Shown here: positions 1 through 8,940 of the stretch, piece after piece | Numbering within the stretch: the first letter of the stretch is position 1 | Layout: each line of letters opens with the position of its first letter | From: Fidelibacterota bacterium | GTDB lineage: Bacteria; Fidelibacterota; UBA2242; JAFGTP01 | Length of the DNA: 45,300 nt | Direction: 5' to 3' | NCBI GenBank assembly: GCA_021735285.1 | Contig: JAIPHI010000001.1 | Location: forward strand, 1-45,300 | Notes under the pieces: model-generated | Told to the model about the DNA's origin: nothing | The model's input: only the letters and a program-made list of their open reading frames with translations | Database searches by the model: none | Made by a program: the position numbers and the translations under genes

Positions 1-356
1 TATTTTCTGCGGAGCAAAGGACTCTGAATATATTTTTATTATCTTGAGATTATAGCGATTTGCAAAAGTTTTGTCTGATGTAGCATAACTATCCTTAGTT
101 GTAGATTTTCCTGAAGCCTTCAATAGGCTGAAAGGAAAAATAGATATAAATAGTATTTATGACAAATTATAGCTACTATTTTATAAGAGAACTTATATGA
201 AAATCGTTATATATCCGGATGGTCAGTATAATTAGCAGTAATAAGTATAAGCCGGTTTGGAGATTAATTATGATTTTTATTTTGAAATAACATCCTTAAA
301 AAATAACTTTGAAAAGTTACAATCAAAATACGATCGGAAAATCGAGGTGCAGAGCT
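1..356. other. gene-free leader region before the CPBP gene
   Basis: No supported gene lies here. Positions 51-210 are the inverted-repeat arm described separately. The rest (1-50 and 211-343) is AT-rich and may hold the promoter of the downstream membrane protease, but I could not fix convincing -35 and -10 boxes. Confidence 0.5.
51..210 (-). repeat. 160-bp dispersed inverted repeat, arm A
   Basis: The reverse complement of this segment aligns without gaps to 23107-23266. I count 9 mismatches in 160 positions by hand, about 94% identity. Similarity stops abruptly on both sides, so these are real element boundaries and not the edge of the window. The element contains a small hairpin (TGAAGG/CCTTCA type, near 115-132 here). 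Both arms lie in gene-free DNA, and neither shows a credible protein. It could be a MITE-like element, an insertion-sequence relic or a repeated small-RNA or regulatory module. The sequence does not decide which. Confidence 0.85.
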
Positions 357-3300
357 ATGACTAGAAAGCCTATATTCTGGGTTATTTTTATTATCCTCTT
401 TATTGGAAGTGTACTTTTCAGCATAAACTATTTCTCCAGGGCTTACCCTATTGTCAATTTAGATTTGCAAATGGATCGCACAGAAGCTCTTGATGAGGCC
501 AGCAAATTAGCTTTACAATATGATTGGGGCCCGAAGGATTTTGAACAGGCTTCTGTATTTAATCTGCATAGTAAAGTGCAAAATTTCGTTGAACTTGAGC
601 AGGGGGGCACTGAGGCATTTAGCAAAATGTTGGCCGGTAGTTTATATGCTCCCTATATCTGGCAAGTACGACATTATAAAGAGAATAAAGCCAATGAAAC
701 TATGATCCGCTTCACTCCGGAGGGCAGACCTTATGGATTTCGAGAAAAACTACCCGAAGATAAACCGGGGGCCAGTTTAACCTCGGATTCTGCTTTAGCC
801 ATAGCCCGGACGATGGCAGGCAACAATTGGGGTGTTAATTTAGATGATTATAATCTTGTTGAGAGGTCGCATGAAGTCAAGCCTGGGGGCCGGACTGATC
901 ATAGCTTTGTTTATGAAAGACGAGATACAACTATTGGGAAAGGTAAATATCGGCTCCGTTTAAAAGTTAGTGGTAATAAATTTACAGAATTGACCCATTT
1001 TGTAAAAGTTCCGGAGGCTTTTTCACGCCGTTATAGTCAAATGCGCTCAGCCAATCAAACTCTTTATACTGTGGCGATGGTAGCGATGATAGTTTTCTAT
1101 CTGATTGGGGGGTGTATAATTGGTTTATTCATTTTAATGAAACAGAATTGGGTAATCTGGCGTAAAGCCTTGCTCTGGGGTGGTCTTATAGCACTATTCC
1201 AAGTTTTGGCTCAGATCAATCAATGGCCCTTATTGTGGATGGATTATGATACGGCTCTATCAGCACAAGGTTTTGTTATTCAACAAATTATTCAGCTGGT
1301 GATAATATTTATAGCAGAGGGACTTTTACTCAGTATAACTTTTATGGCGGCGGAAAGTCTGACCAGAAAAGCTTTTCCTGAACATGTTCAGTTGTGGCAG
1401 GTGTGGAAACCGAAGGTCGCCAGTTCGCCGGGCATTTTTGGACGTACAATTGGGGGCTATTTAGCCGTTGGAATATTCCTCGCCTTTGATATCGGGCTTT
1501 ACTTTTTTGCTACTCATATCTTAGGGTGGTGGGTGCCTTCAGATACATTATTTGAACCCAATGTTTTGGCCACCTATTTTCCTTGGCTATCATCGATTGC
1601 AATTTCTTTGCATGCAGGCTTTTGGGAAGAGTGTCTTTTTCGGGCAGTACCCATTGCTGGGGCTGCTCTTCTAGGGGAGAGATTCGGCAAAAAGAGACTC
1701 TGGATTATAGGCGCCTTTATTGTTCAGGCTTTAATTTTTGGTGCTGCTCACGCATCATATCCCATGCAGCCCTCATATGCGCGTTTAGTTGAACTCATTA
1801 TACCCTCAATTGGATTTGGATTAATTTATTTACATTTAGGCCTTTTACCGGCAATTATTCTCCACTATGTTTTTGATGTAGTGCATATTTCAATGCCATT
1901 ATTTGCAGCATCTACTGCCGGCATTTGGGTTGATAGACTGATAGTAATTCTTCTAACATTAATTCCTCTTTTAATTGTAATCTGGCGTAGATTACAAGTT
2001 GGCAAGTTTAATAAAATACCTGATTGGGCTTACAATGCTTCCTGGCAGCCTGCTGAGGAGAAAGATGAAAAAATAGCAGCTCAAGAAATAGAAGAAAAAT
2101 TTAATATTACTGCGGGTAATAAGAGATATTTATATATTTTATTTACCGGAATAGTTGGTTTATTAATCTGGGTATTTACTATGAATTTTGATAATATGGC
2201 ACCTAGAATCGAAACTACACGCCAAGAAGCAAAAAATATAGCCATAGATTCTCTATCTAGACAAGGAGTCGAGCTCACTGACTCGATCCGCGTTCTTGCT
2301 TATTTACAAACTCCTCATGGTAAGGATGATCGCTTTATCTGGCAGGAGGAAGGAAAGCAAACTTACAAACAATTGCTGGGTAAATATCTCTCTACTCCTG
2401 TTTGGCAGGTTAGATTCGCTCAATTTGAAGGCAATGTGGCAGCCAGAGCAGAGGAATACAGAATTTATGTTAAATCCGGAAAAGTTCTCAATGTAGAACA
2501 CAAATTACCGGAATCCTATCCAGGTGCCGAATTGACAGAAGATTCAGCCCAGGCCAGGGCCTATTCTGTAATAGAAAAAAGAACTGATTTGGATCCGAAT
2601 AAATTGAAAAAAGTAGGAGCTAAACCTTCGGACTTGCCGGAGCGCAAGGATTGGTTATTTGAATTTGCGGATACTTTAAACTATAATCTGTCAAGCGGAG
2701 AGCCCCGGATTGTGATAAAATTAGCGGGTTCGGAAGTAGTGAATGCGTACAGGAAGGTACATATACCCGAAGACTGGCAGAGGGAACAACGCAGCCAGAA
2801 TAATCAGAGACAAATAATAATGATTCTGTGTGGTATTATTCTTTTTATACTGTTAGCGATCGGTGCTATAAAAGCGCTAATTCGCTGGAGCCGCAATAAC
2901 TTTGCGACAAAAGAATTTTTAATCTTTCTCATCTTTATATTTTTTCTGGGGCTGGCGAAATTTTTAAATTCCTTACCCGGATTGATGGCTAATTTTGAAA
3001 CCTCACAACCATTTAGTAACCAGCTGTTTATGATGACTGTATTACCTGTCATTGGAATCCTACTTATGGCTGCTGCCGTGGCGTTAATCAATGGTTTAAT
3101 AAAAGTCTGGAAACCTGAACAGAAAAATAATTTGGAACCTGTCGCGATTCTGAGTGGATTTTTCACCGGATTTTTAATCGCAGGAATAGGAGCTCTGCTG
3201 GAATATATTTTAGGCCCGAACCTAAATCCATTGTGGGCTGATTATGCAGCTTTGAATAGTTATTTACCATTCCTGGCAACAGGGCTGAATCCTATCCAGA

Positions 3301-3677
3301 GCTTTATTATAAACTCTACATTATTAATATTGATTTTTACTGCTATTAGCAGATTCACAGTGAACTGGACAAAAAGGAGACTGCTTTTTGCCTTTATAAT
3401 TCTGGTGGTGATTCTTGTTGTGAAGGGCTTGAATCTTGAAACTATTCCTTTTTGGATAATTTCAGGTTTGGTTGTAGGAGTAATATATCTTGTCATTTAT
3501 ATAGTTTTTGTAAGATATAGACTTGATTTAATTCCTTTAATAGTGGGCGGCTCCACAATTCTTCATATTATGCAGCAGCTGGTTTTTAATGCCTATCCGA
3601 CTGCTATCATAGGTAATCTAATTGCCATTCTACTAATTACTTTGATTGCAATCTACTGGAGTAAAAAATTAGCATAA
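357..3677 (+). CDS. giant CPBP intramembrane protease with tandem-duplicated architecture
   Basis: This 1106-residue polytopic protein is several times longer than an ordinary CPBP (CAAX-protease/bacteriocin-processing) protein. The order is: one N-terminal membrane segment, an extracytoplasmic PepSY/YpeB-like domain (about 30-240), and a membrane bundle with the CPBP motifs. Those motifs are E424-E425 in EECLFR, H465 in FGAAH and H503 in HYVFD. After a charged linker come a second extracytoplasmic domain (about 620-830) and a second membrane bundle. The second half resembles the first (WQVR, KLPE.yPGA.LT.DSA, a V-WKP segment), but its EExxxR position reads NSTLL. It is therefore probably an active protease fused to an inactive copy. 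I chose ATG 357 because GAGGTG lies at 344-349; an in-frame TTG at 309 has no such site. CPBP enzymes cleave within membranes; the substrate here is unknown. Confidence 0.85.
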   Translation: MTRKPIFWVIFIILFIGSVLFSINYFSRAYPIVNLDLQMDRTEALDEASKLALQYDWGPKDFEQASVFNLHSKVQNFVELEQGGTEAFSKMLAGSLYAPYIWQVRHYKENKANETMIRFTPEGRPYGFREKLPEDKPGASLTSDSALAIARTMAGNNWGVNLDDYNLVERSHEVKPGGRTDHSFVYERRDTTIGKGKYRLRLKVSGNKFTELTHFVKVPEAFSRRYSQMRSANQTLYTVAMVAMIVFYLIGGCIIGLFILMKQNWVIWRKALLWGGLIALFQVLAQINQWPLLWMDYDTALSAQGFVIQQIIQLVIIFIAEGLLLSITFMAAESLTRKAFPEHVQLWQVWKPKVASSPGIFGRTIGGYLAVGIFLAFDIGLYFFATHILGWWVPSDTLFEPNVLATYFPWLSSIAISLHAGFWEECLFRAVPIAGAALLGERFGKKRLWIIGAFIVQALIFGAAHASYPMQPSYARLVELIIPSIGFGLIYLHLGLLPAIILHYVFDVVHISMPLFAASTAGIWVDRLIVILLTLIPLLIVIWRRLQVGKFNKIPDWAYNASWQPAEEKDEKIAAQEIEEKFNITAGNKRYLYILFTGIVGLLIWVFTMNFDNMAPRIETTRQEAKNIAIDSLSRQGVELTDSIRVLAYLQTPHGKDDRFIWQEEGKQTYKQLLGKYLSTPVWQVRFAQFEGNVAARAEEYRIYVKSGKVLNVEHKLPESYPGAELTEDSAQARAYSVIEKRTDLDPNKLKKVGAKPSDLPERKDWLFEFADTLNYNLSSGEPRIVIKLAGSEVVNAYRKVHIPEDWQREQRSQNNQRQIIMILCGIILFILLAIGAIKALIRWSRNNFATKEFLIFLIFIFFLGLAKFLNSLPGLMANFETSQPFSNQLFMMTVLPVIGILLMAAAVALINGLIKVWKPEQKNNLEPVAILSGFFTGFLIAGIGALLEYILGPNLNPLWADYAALNSYLPFLATGLNPIQSFIINSTLLILIFTAISRFTVNWTKRRLLFAFIILVVILVVKGLNLETIPFWIISGLVVGVIYLVIYIVFVRYRLDLIPLIVGGSTILHIMQQLVFNAYPTAIIGNLIAILLITLIAIYWSKKLA

Positions 3678-3758
3678 AAAATGTTTTCTAATATTACTAA
3701 GGCTTTTTAAAAATCAAATATAAGATTTAACGTTAATTAATGATAAGGAGGGCGAATT

Positions 3759-6500
3759 ATGACTAATTTTATTTCTGGAAATGGGAAAATACTACTATCT
3801 ATTATAATTTTCCTGATTGGGATCAATCTTTATGGTGGTTCTCTGGACTACCTGAATGATCTACCACCCCTCATTGATAGGGACCTGTTTTTTGGTGATC
3901 CGAAAATTGCGGGAGCCAAAATTTCACCTGATGGTAAATATATCTCTTTTCTTAAACCTTATAAGGATGTGAGGAATATATATGTCAAGAAAAGAGGAGA
4001 ACCATTTGAAGAGGCCAAACCGGTTACAGCTGATGATCGGCCGGTCTCTGGATATTTCTGGAGTCAGGACAGCCGTTATATTCTTTATGTTCAGGATAAA
4101 GGTGGCAATGAAAATTTCCATGTTTATGCAGTTGACCCTACTGCTGAACCGAATTCAGAGACTGGTGTCCCCCAGGCCAAGGATTTAACGCCTCTGGAAG
4201 CAGTTCGGGCCACAATCTACTCGGTGCCGGAAAACACCCCTGATAAAATTATGATTGGTTTAAATCAGCGGGATCCTTCCTATCATGATGTTTATGAAGT
4301 AAGTATTTCAACAGGAAAGCGGGAACAAATTTTTAAAAACACACAAAATATCTCCGATTATACTTTTGATTTAAAAGGCAATCTGCGGCTCGCCTCCAGA
4401 GAAACTGAAGATGGTGGAACTGAAATTTTAAGAAATAATGATGGGAAGTTTGAACGCATTTATAAATGTGGATTTGAGGAAAGATGTTATGCTTATCGGT
4501 TTCACAAAAATAATGAAAAAGTATATTTTGTAACTAATAAAGGCGAAAAAGTGGACCTGACCCGCCTCACATTGTTGGACCCTGAAACCGGTGAAACCGA
4601 ATTGGTTGAATATGACCCCCAAAATGAAGTCGATTTTGGAGGAGCCCTTTTTGATGATCGAACCGAGGAATTAATCGCAACGATGTATGTTGGGAATCGG
4701 AAACGTATTTATCCTAAAAATGAGGAATTCAAAGATGATGTGAATTTTTTGAAGAAGAAACTTCCGGATGGAGAATTGTCAATTAGTTCTACTAGTGAAG
4801 ATATGCAATATTATTTGGTTAGTGTCTCCCGCGATATTGATCCGGGCTCAGTTTATTTATATGATCGGAAACAAGAATCTGTAAAACTTCTATACAAGTC
4901 CAGACCGGCATTAGAAAGTAAAAATCTTGCTCATATGAAGGCCTTAAGTTATAAGGCTCGTGATGGTATGGAGATTCCTGCTTATTTGACTCTTCCCAGA
5001 GGTGTCAGACATAAAAATTTACCGGTTGTAATGCTGATTCATGGTGGCCCCTGGTCACGGGATAGCTGGGGATATGATCCTTATGCCCAGTTTCTTGCCA
5101 ACCGTGGATATGCTGTTTTTCAGCCTAACTTCCGGGGCTCTTCAGGTTTTGGCAAAGAATTCCTGAACGCTGGGAATAAAGAGTGGGGGACCGGTTATAT
5201 GCAACATGATATTTCAGATGGTGTTAAATATCTAATAGAAGCAGGTTATGCCGATCCGGAAAAAGTTGCCATCTTTGGCGGTTCATATGGAGGCTATGCT
5301 ACTCTTGCCGGTTTGACTTTTACCCCTGAACTTTACACTGCTGGAATATCTTATGTCGGCCCTTCCAATTTATTGACGCTGTTGAACTCTTTACCACCTT
5401 ATTGGGAACCTGTCAAGAAAATGTTTTATAAAAGAGTTGGCAATCCCAATACTGAAGAAGGTAAAAAACAATTAAAAAAGCAATCTCCTCTCTTTTCAGC
5501 CGATAATATTGACGATCCATTGCTTGTAATCCAGGGGGCTAATGATCCTCGAGTTAAGAAACAAGAATCTGATCAGATTGTAGTTGCCGCCCGTGAAAAA
5601 GGTTTGGATGTAGCTTATCTGGTAGCACCTAATGAAGGTCATGGCTTTAGGCAGCTGGATAATCGCTTAGTGGTAGCTGCTGCAATGGAAAAATTCCTTG
5701 CCAAGCAACTGGGTGGCAGATATCAGGAAAAAGTTTCTGATAACATCCGGCAAAGATGGGAGGAACTCAGAGTTAATGTTGATTCAGTTGAAATGCCGGA
5801 TACATCTTTTATCCAGGGTGAGGCTAAGGCTGATTTTCCGGATATTGATCCTGATAAACTAAAATCCTATACTGCTATCTATAAGCAAATAGTGGATAAC
5901 CAGGGCCGGGAGATCACCCTTGATTTTGATAGGGAGATTAAAAAGTCCAGATTGAAAGGTGCAGACACCTGGCTGGTAATCAAAAACACTGAAACTCCAG
6001 GTGGTTCTTCAGTTGATTCATTTTACTTAAGTGGTAAAGATTGTCTCCCTGTGAAGCGCATAATCGTACAAAGAGGAATGGAGATAGTTGTAAAATTTGA
6101 AGAGGGACAAATCACAGGTACAATGGAAATGGGCCCCCGTACAAATGAAATTGATATCAAACCTGAGGAAAAGGTCCTTGGTCTTCCCGATGTGCTAGCA
6201 ATGACAATGAAAATTGCTCCTGATTTCAAAGCCCAGTTCGGCGCTCTCAATTTAATGCGCCAAAATGTTCAACAAAATATGATGGAAGTGGTCGGGCAGG
6301 AAAAGGTGAAAGTTCCTGCTGGCAGCTTTAATGCTTATAAAGTAGAAATTAAACCCATTAATGGAGGTGAGGGTAAACAGACTCTTTTTCTCACTGTAGA
6401 TGAGCCTCATATTGTCCTAAAATCAATTGAAAATTTGCCTTCAAGAATGGGCGGTGGGACCGTGATTTCCGAATTAAAATCAACCAGTTTAATGGAGTAA
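3759..6500 (+). CDS. exported S9 (prolyl oligopeptidase-type) peptidase with C-terminal extension
   Basis: This is a serine peptidase of family S9, expected to cleave peptides in the periplasm. The start ATG has a strong AAGGAGGG site just upstream. A hydrophobic signal segment covers residues 9-26. A beta-propeller region follows (about 40-400), then an alpha/beta-hydrolase domain with nucleophile S509 in GGSYGGYA, D596 in GANDPRV and H628 in NEGHGF. Beyond about residue 660 there are some 250 extra residues not usual for S9 enzymes. Their end (VPAGSFNAYKVE and a following beta-rich stretch) resembles DUF3108-type domains. A hairpin terminator follows. The preceding CPBP gene is on the same strand, 81 bases away. 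The peptidase assignment is firm; the role of the extension is unknown. Confidence 0.9.
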   Translation: MTNFISGNGKILLSIIIFLIGINLYGGSLDYLNDLPPLIDRDLFFGDPKIAGAKISPDGKYISFLKPYKDVRNIYVKKRGEPFEEAKPVTADDRPVSGYFWSQDSRYILYVQDKGGNENFHVYAVDPTAEPNSETGVPQAKDLTPLEAVRATIYSVPENTPDKIMIGLNQRDPSYHDVYEVSISTGKREQIFKNTQNISDYTFDLKGNLRLASRETEDGGTEILRNNDGKFERIYKCGFEERCYAYRFHKNNEKVYFVTNKGEKVDLTRLTLLDPETGETELVEYDPQNEVDFGGALFDDRTEELIATMYVGNRKRIYPKNEEFKDDVNFLKKKLPDGELSISSTSEDMQYYLVSVSRDIDPGSVYLYDRKQESVKLLYKSRPALESKNLAHMKALSYKARDGMEIPAYLTLPRGVRHKNLPVVMLIHGGPWSRDSWGYDPYAQFLANRGYAVFQPNFRGSSGFGKEFLNAGNKEWGTGYMQHDISDGVKYLIEAGYADPEKVAIFGGSYGGYATLAGLTFTPELYTAGISYVGPSNLLTLLNSLPPYWEPVKKMFYKRVGNPNTEEGKKQLKKQSPLFSADNIDDPLLVIQGANDPRVKKQESDQIVVAAREKGLDVAYLVAPNEGHGFRQLDNRLVVAAAMEKFLAKQLGGRYQEKVSDNIRQRWEELRVNVDSVEMPDTSFIQGEAKADFPDIDPDKLKSYTAIYKQIVDNQGREITLDFDREIKKSRLKGADTWLVIKNTETPGGSSVDSFYLSGKDCLPVKRIIVQRGMEIVVKFEEGQITGTMEMGPRTNEIDIKPEEKVLGLPDVLAMTMKIAPDFKAQFGALNLMRQNVQQNMMEVVGQEKVKVPAGSFNAYKVEIKPINGGEGKQTLFLTVDEPHIVLKSIENLPSRMGGGTVISELKSTSLME

Positions 6501-6509
6501 GAATCAATA

Positions 6510-6542
6510 AAACCTGGTAGGTTTTGAAAACCTGCCAGGTTT
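6510..6542. terminator. hairpin terminator between converging genes
   Basis: A near-perfect hairpin (AAACCTGGTAGGTT pairing with AACCTGCCAGGTTT, one G-U pair, with an A/T-rich centre) lies between the S9 peptidase stop at 6500 and the end of the minus-strand glycosyltransferase at 6562. It probably stops transcription from both sides, although the T tracts are short. Confidence 0.7.
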
Positions 6543-6561
6543 ATATGTATTAATTCTACTT

Positions 6562-7626
6562 TTATATCTTATCAATAATATTATGAAGATTATTTTTAAT
6601 TTCTCTAAAATATTTTTCATCATCACTTAATATATCTCCCAGTTCATAGGTCTCTATTTTTGGATTTAAACGGCTGATTGCAGAAGAGCTGAGAGTTACG
6701 GCTATCTTAAAGTGAATGTTTTGCATATAATTGATGATCTCAATGGGAAAAATATTATCAAATACCTGTTCGACTCGCGAGTTGAAAAAAGAGTAATCTG
6801 TTTTTTCCCGCGGATGAGGTTTAATATAGATAGCAAATTGCTGACTTAATTGATCAACTATTTCCTCATATATATCTAATTTTTTCTCTTCACTAATAAC
6901 AAGATCTTCTGAAAAAGGTTGAGTAATCAGGAGTGCAGAATTTTTAAGGGTGGCTTGGAGAGAGGTCTGATCTAAAAAGATTTTAACCAGTTTGCTTCTA
7001 ATATTTTTAGGAATATTTTTTGTATATCTAGTTTTATTAAAATAAGATCCTTTATGTCTGATTGATGAAGGCAGCATTTGTGGTCTTTTTACAAAAATAT
7101 TTTTTATGCGAGGATTTCTACCATAAGGGGGGTAAATACCATGCAATTTTTTTAAAATACTGGCAAAGCTGAAATGAATGCTAGCATAATTTCCAATGCC
7201 TTCCTCAAGCAAGTAGAGATTATCGAAGTTGGTAACGATATATTGTGATAAAAATTGTCCGTCATTATATAAAAATATATCGCTGGTTTTAAGAGGTTTG
7301 ATATACAAGCGTTCACTAAATAAATTTCTTAGATGTTTTTTATAAAACAGGAGTCTGATTATTTTTTTTAAAGGATTACGAGGCATGTTTTTATCTTTTA
7401 GGTTATTGTCATCAATAGCTAGAGCCTTTTCGGTAAAACGGTATTGGTTGTTGATTTTTTTGGCTAACTGCCTATAGCCCGAAAATCGATTGCAAATGTA
7501 TATATAATTTTTATTTTGAAAGTAGTAGCTCAGGATTAAAGAAGTCAGAACATGTTCAGTATTATAACATATAAAAGCATTAGGAGCGGAATTTGTCAGG
7601 ATTTCTTGGAGCTTGTTTGTAGTCAT
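6562..7626 (-). CDS. GT52/polysialyltransferase-like glycosyltransferase
   Basis: This 354-residue protein has no signal peptide. Its C-terminal half carries LLITQPFSED (about 234-243), a KLDIYEEIV helix and IYIKPHPRE. These resemble the HP-motif region of GT52 sialyltransferases and related capsule or lipopolysaccharide glycosyltransferases. A late segment with TLSSSAIS fits the nucleotide-sugar-binding end of the GT-B fold. Such enzymes add sialic acid or a related sugar to surface glycans. No sialic acid synthesis or activation genes are in the window, so the donor is unknown. It stands alone, diverging from a GT2 gene across 375 bases. Its very A/T-rich codons would fit acquisition by transfer. 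The glycosyltransferase call is likely; the exact family is less sure. Confidence 0.6.
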   Translation of the reverse strand: MTTNKLQEILTNSAPNAFICYNTEHVLTSLILSYYFQNKNYIYICNRFSGYRQLAKKINNQYRFTEKALAIDDNNLKDKNMPRNPLKKIIRLLFYKKHLRNLFSERLYIKPLKTSDIFLYNDGQFLSQYIVTNFDNLYLLEEGIGNYASIHFSFASILKKLHGIYPPYGRNPRIKNIFVKRPQMLPSSIRHKGSYFNKTRYTKNIPKNIRSKLVKIFLDQTSLQATLKNSALLITQPFSEDLVISEEKKLDIYEEIVDQLSQQFAIYIKPHPREKTDYSFFNSRVEQVFDNIFPIEIINYMQNIHFKIAVTLSSSAISRLNPKIETYELGDILSDDEKYFREIKNNLHNIIDKI

Positions 7627-8001
7627 TAATTTTATTTTTAGTATTGGATTATTAAGCGGATTGATTAATTTAAATTAATAAAAACCGCTTCAATGAGCAA
7701 ATTAAGTTAAGAAATAATTACAATTTATAAAAATAAGTATTGTTGGCTTTTTGATTCTTTCAATCTCTTCCATTTTTAGCATCCTTTCTTTTTCCTCCAT
7801 GTTTATTTTTATGGAGGTAATTTAGTTAGGTGCTAGGATTTTATCTTGCAAATTCTAATAACTATTATGCAAAGATCTCTATTTTTATCTTGCAATCTGC
7901 TAGGTTTCTAATTTGCAAAAAACAGAAAAATTAATCCGACGAAAGCTTATTTTTTTTTAAATTGGTAAGAGATGATTATAATTTTAGAGATTTAGGCTTA
8001 A
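7627..8001. other. divergent intergenic region between two glycosyltransferase genes
   Basis: This 375-bp A/T-rich region separates divergent genes and must hold both promoters. Visible structure: a 7-bp hairpin CCTCCAT/ATGGAGG at 7794-7800 and 7811-7817, and a 13-bp direct repeat TTTTATCTTGCAA at 7839-7851 and 7883-7895. No supported gene was found; a 32-codon minus-strand frame starting at 7800 has no ribosome-binding site. Confidence 0.55.
7839..7895. promoter_or_regulatory. paired 13-bp direct repeat, possible operator
   Basis: TTTTATCTTGCAA occurs exactly at 7839-7851 and again at 7883-7895, 44 bp apart (about four helical turns), within the divergent control region of the two glycosyltransferase genes. 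Both copies are near a CTAGG element. The spacing suits two sites on one face of the helix for a regulator. That is inference only. Confidence 0.35.
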
Positions 8002-8934
8002 ATGAAAAAAAAGATGCCTGTTATTTCATTTATTATTCCAGTTTATAATAGTTCCCCATGGATCAAAGAAGTGGTAGACTCGATTTTTACTCAGGGTTAT
8101 GAACGGGAAAATTTGGAAATCATACTCATCGATGATAAATCTCAGGACCATTCACTGGCAATATTAGAAGCATTACAGGCGGAAGCAGCAAATACAATCA
8201 AACTAATCAAACATGAGCACAACAAAGGCCTTTCTGTGGCAAGAAATTCTGGTATTAAAGCAGCACAGGGAGATATTTTTGTCTTTCTTGATTCGGATAT
8301 TTCGCTTGCCCCTGGTTTTATTACAGAAACTTTGAGAATATTTAAAAATGAATCTATAAAAGGAGTTGTTGGCAAAACATTTCCCGCTGAGGAGGTTAAT
8401 TATGATAAATTCCAGAAATACCTATATGAAGCTCCAAGGGGGGCTCGACATCTTGAAAGCTTGAGTAAAGTTCCCTACTATTATTTTTTGTATAATATGG
8501 CTTCTATAAGAAGCACAGTGGTTCAAAATACAGGGCTATTTGATCCTGATATTAAAGAATATGGCGGAGAGGATACAGAATATGCCTTTCGAATGGCTCA
8601 GCAGTTTCCGGAGGGATTATATTTTAGTCCTGATCTCAAAGGATACCATCATCATTATAGGAGTCTTGATGATGCTCTCCAATTATATAAAATATATGGC
8701 CGGGTAAATGTACCTTATATTATTGAAAAGCATCCGGAAATGAAGTCTATATATTATTATGATTATTTGCAAGGCCCCTTACATAAAAGAATAACAGGTC
8801 ATATCATAAAGAGCACAATATTTAGAAGTTTTTTGATAATGTTATATAATATTATTCCTGGGCCGCTATGTTTTGGTATAATTCGTTTGCTTTTAGCTGC
8901 GGCTATGTTGGAAGGGCTTGATTCTCGTCAATAA
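8002..8934 (+). CDS. family 2 glycosyltransferase
   Basis: A GT-A fold glycosyltransferase of family GT2. The N-terminal nucleotide-binding signature PVISFIIPVYNSS is followed by D44-D45 in LIDDKSQD, a GLSVARNSGI segment and the metal-binding D97-S98-D99 in FLDSD. A GGEDTEYAFR segment (about 189-198) matches the ED acceptor-side motif. The last 40 residues are hydrophobic and probably attach it to the inner face of the membrane. It most likely adds a sugar to a lipid-linked or surface glycan; donor and acceptor cannot be read from the sequence. Its start has no strong ribosome-binding site. It ends six bases before the converging transglycosylase gene. Confidence 0.85.
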   Translation: MKKKMPVISFIIPVYNSSPWIKEVVDSIFTQGYERENLEIILIDDKSQDHSLAILEALQAEAANTIKLIKHEHNKGLSVARNSGIKAAQGDIFVFLDSDISLAPGFITETLRIFKNESIKGVVGKTFPAEEVNYDKFQKYLYEAPRGARHLESLSKVPYYYFLYNMASIRSTVVQNTGLFDPDIKEYGGEDTEYAFRMAQQFPEGLYFSPDLKGYHHHYRSLDDALQLYKIYGRVNVPYIIEKHPEMKSIYYYDYLQGPLHKRITGHIIKSTIFRSFLIMLYNIIPGPLCFGIIRLLLAAAMLEGLDSRQ

Positions 8935-8940
8935 AAAGTA

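Noticed and set aside
7705..7800. A 32-codon minus-strand frame starting ATG 7800 between the two glycosyltransferase genes
   Set aside because: No ribosome-binding site, very short, and it overlaps the hairpin; no evidence that it is translated.
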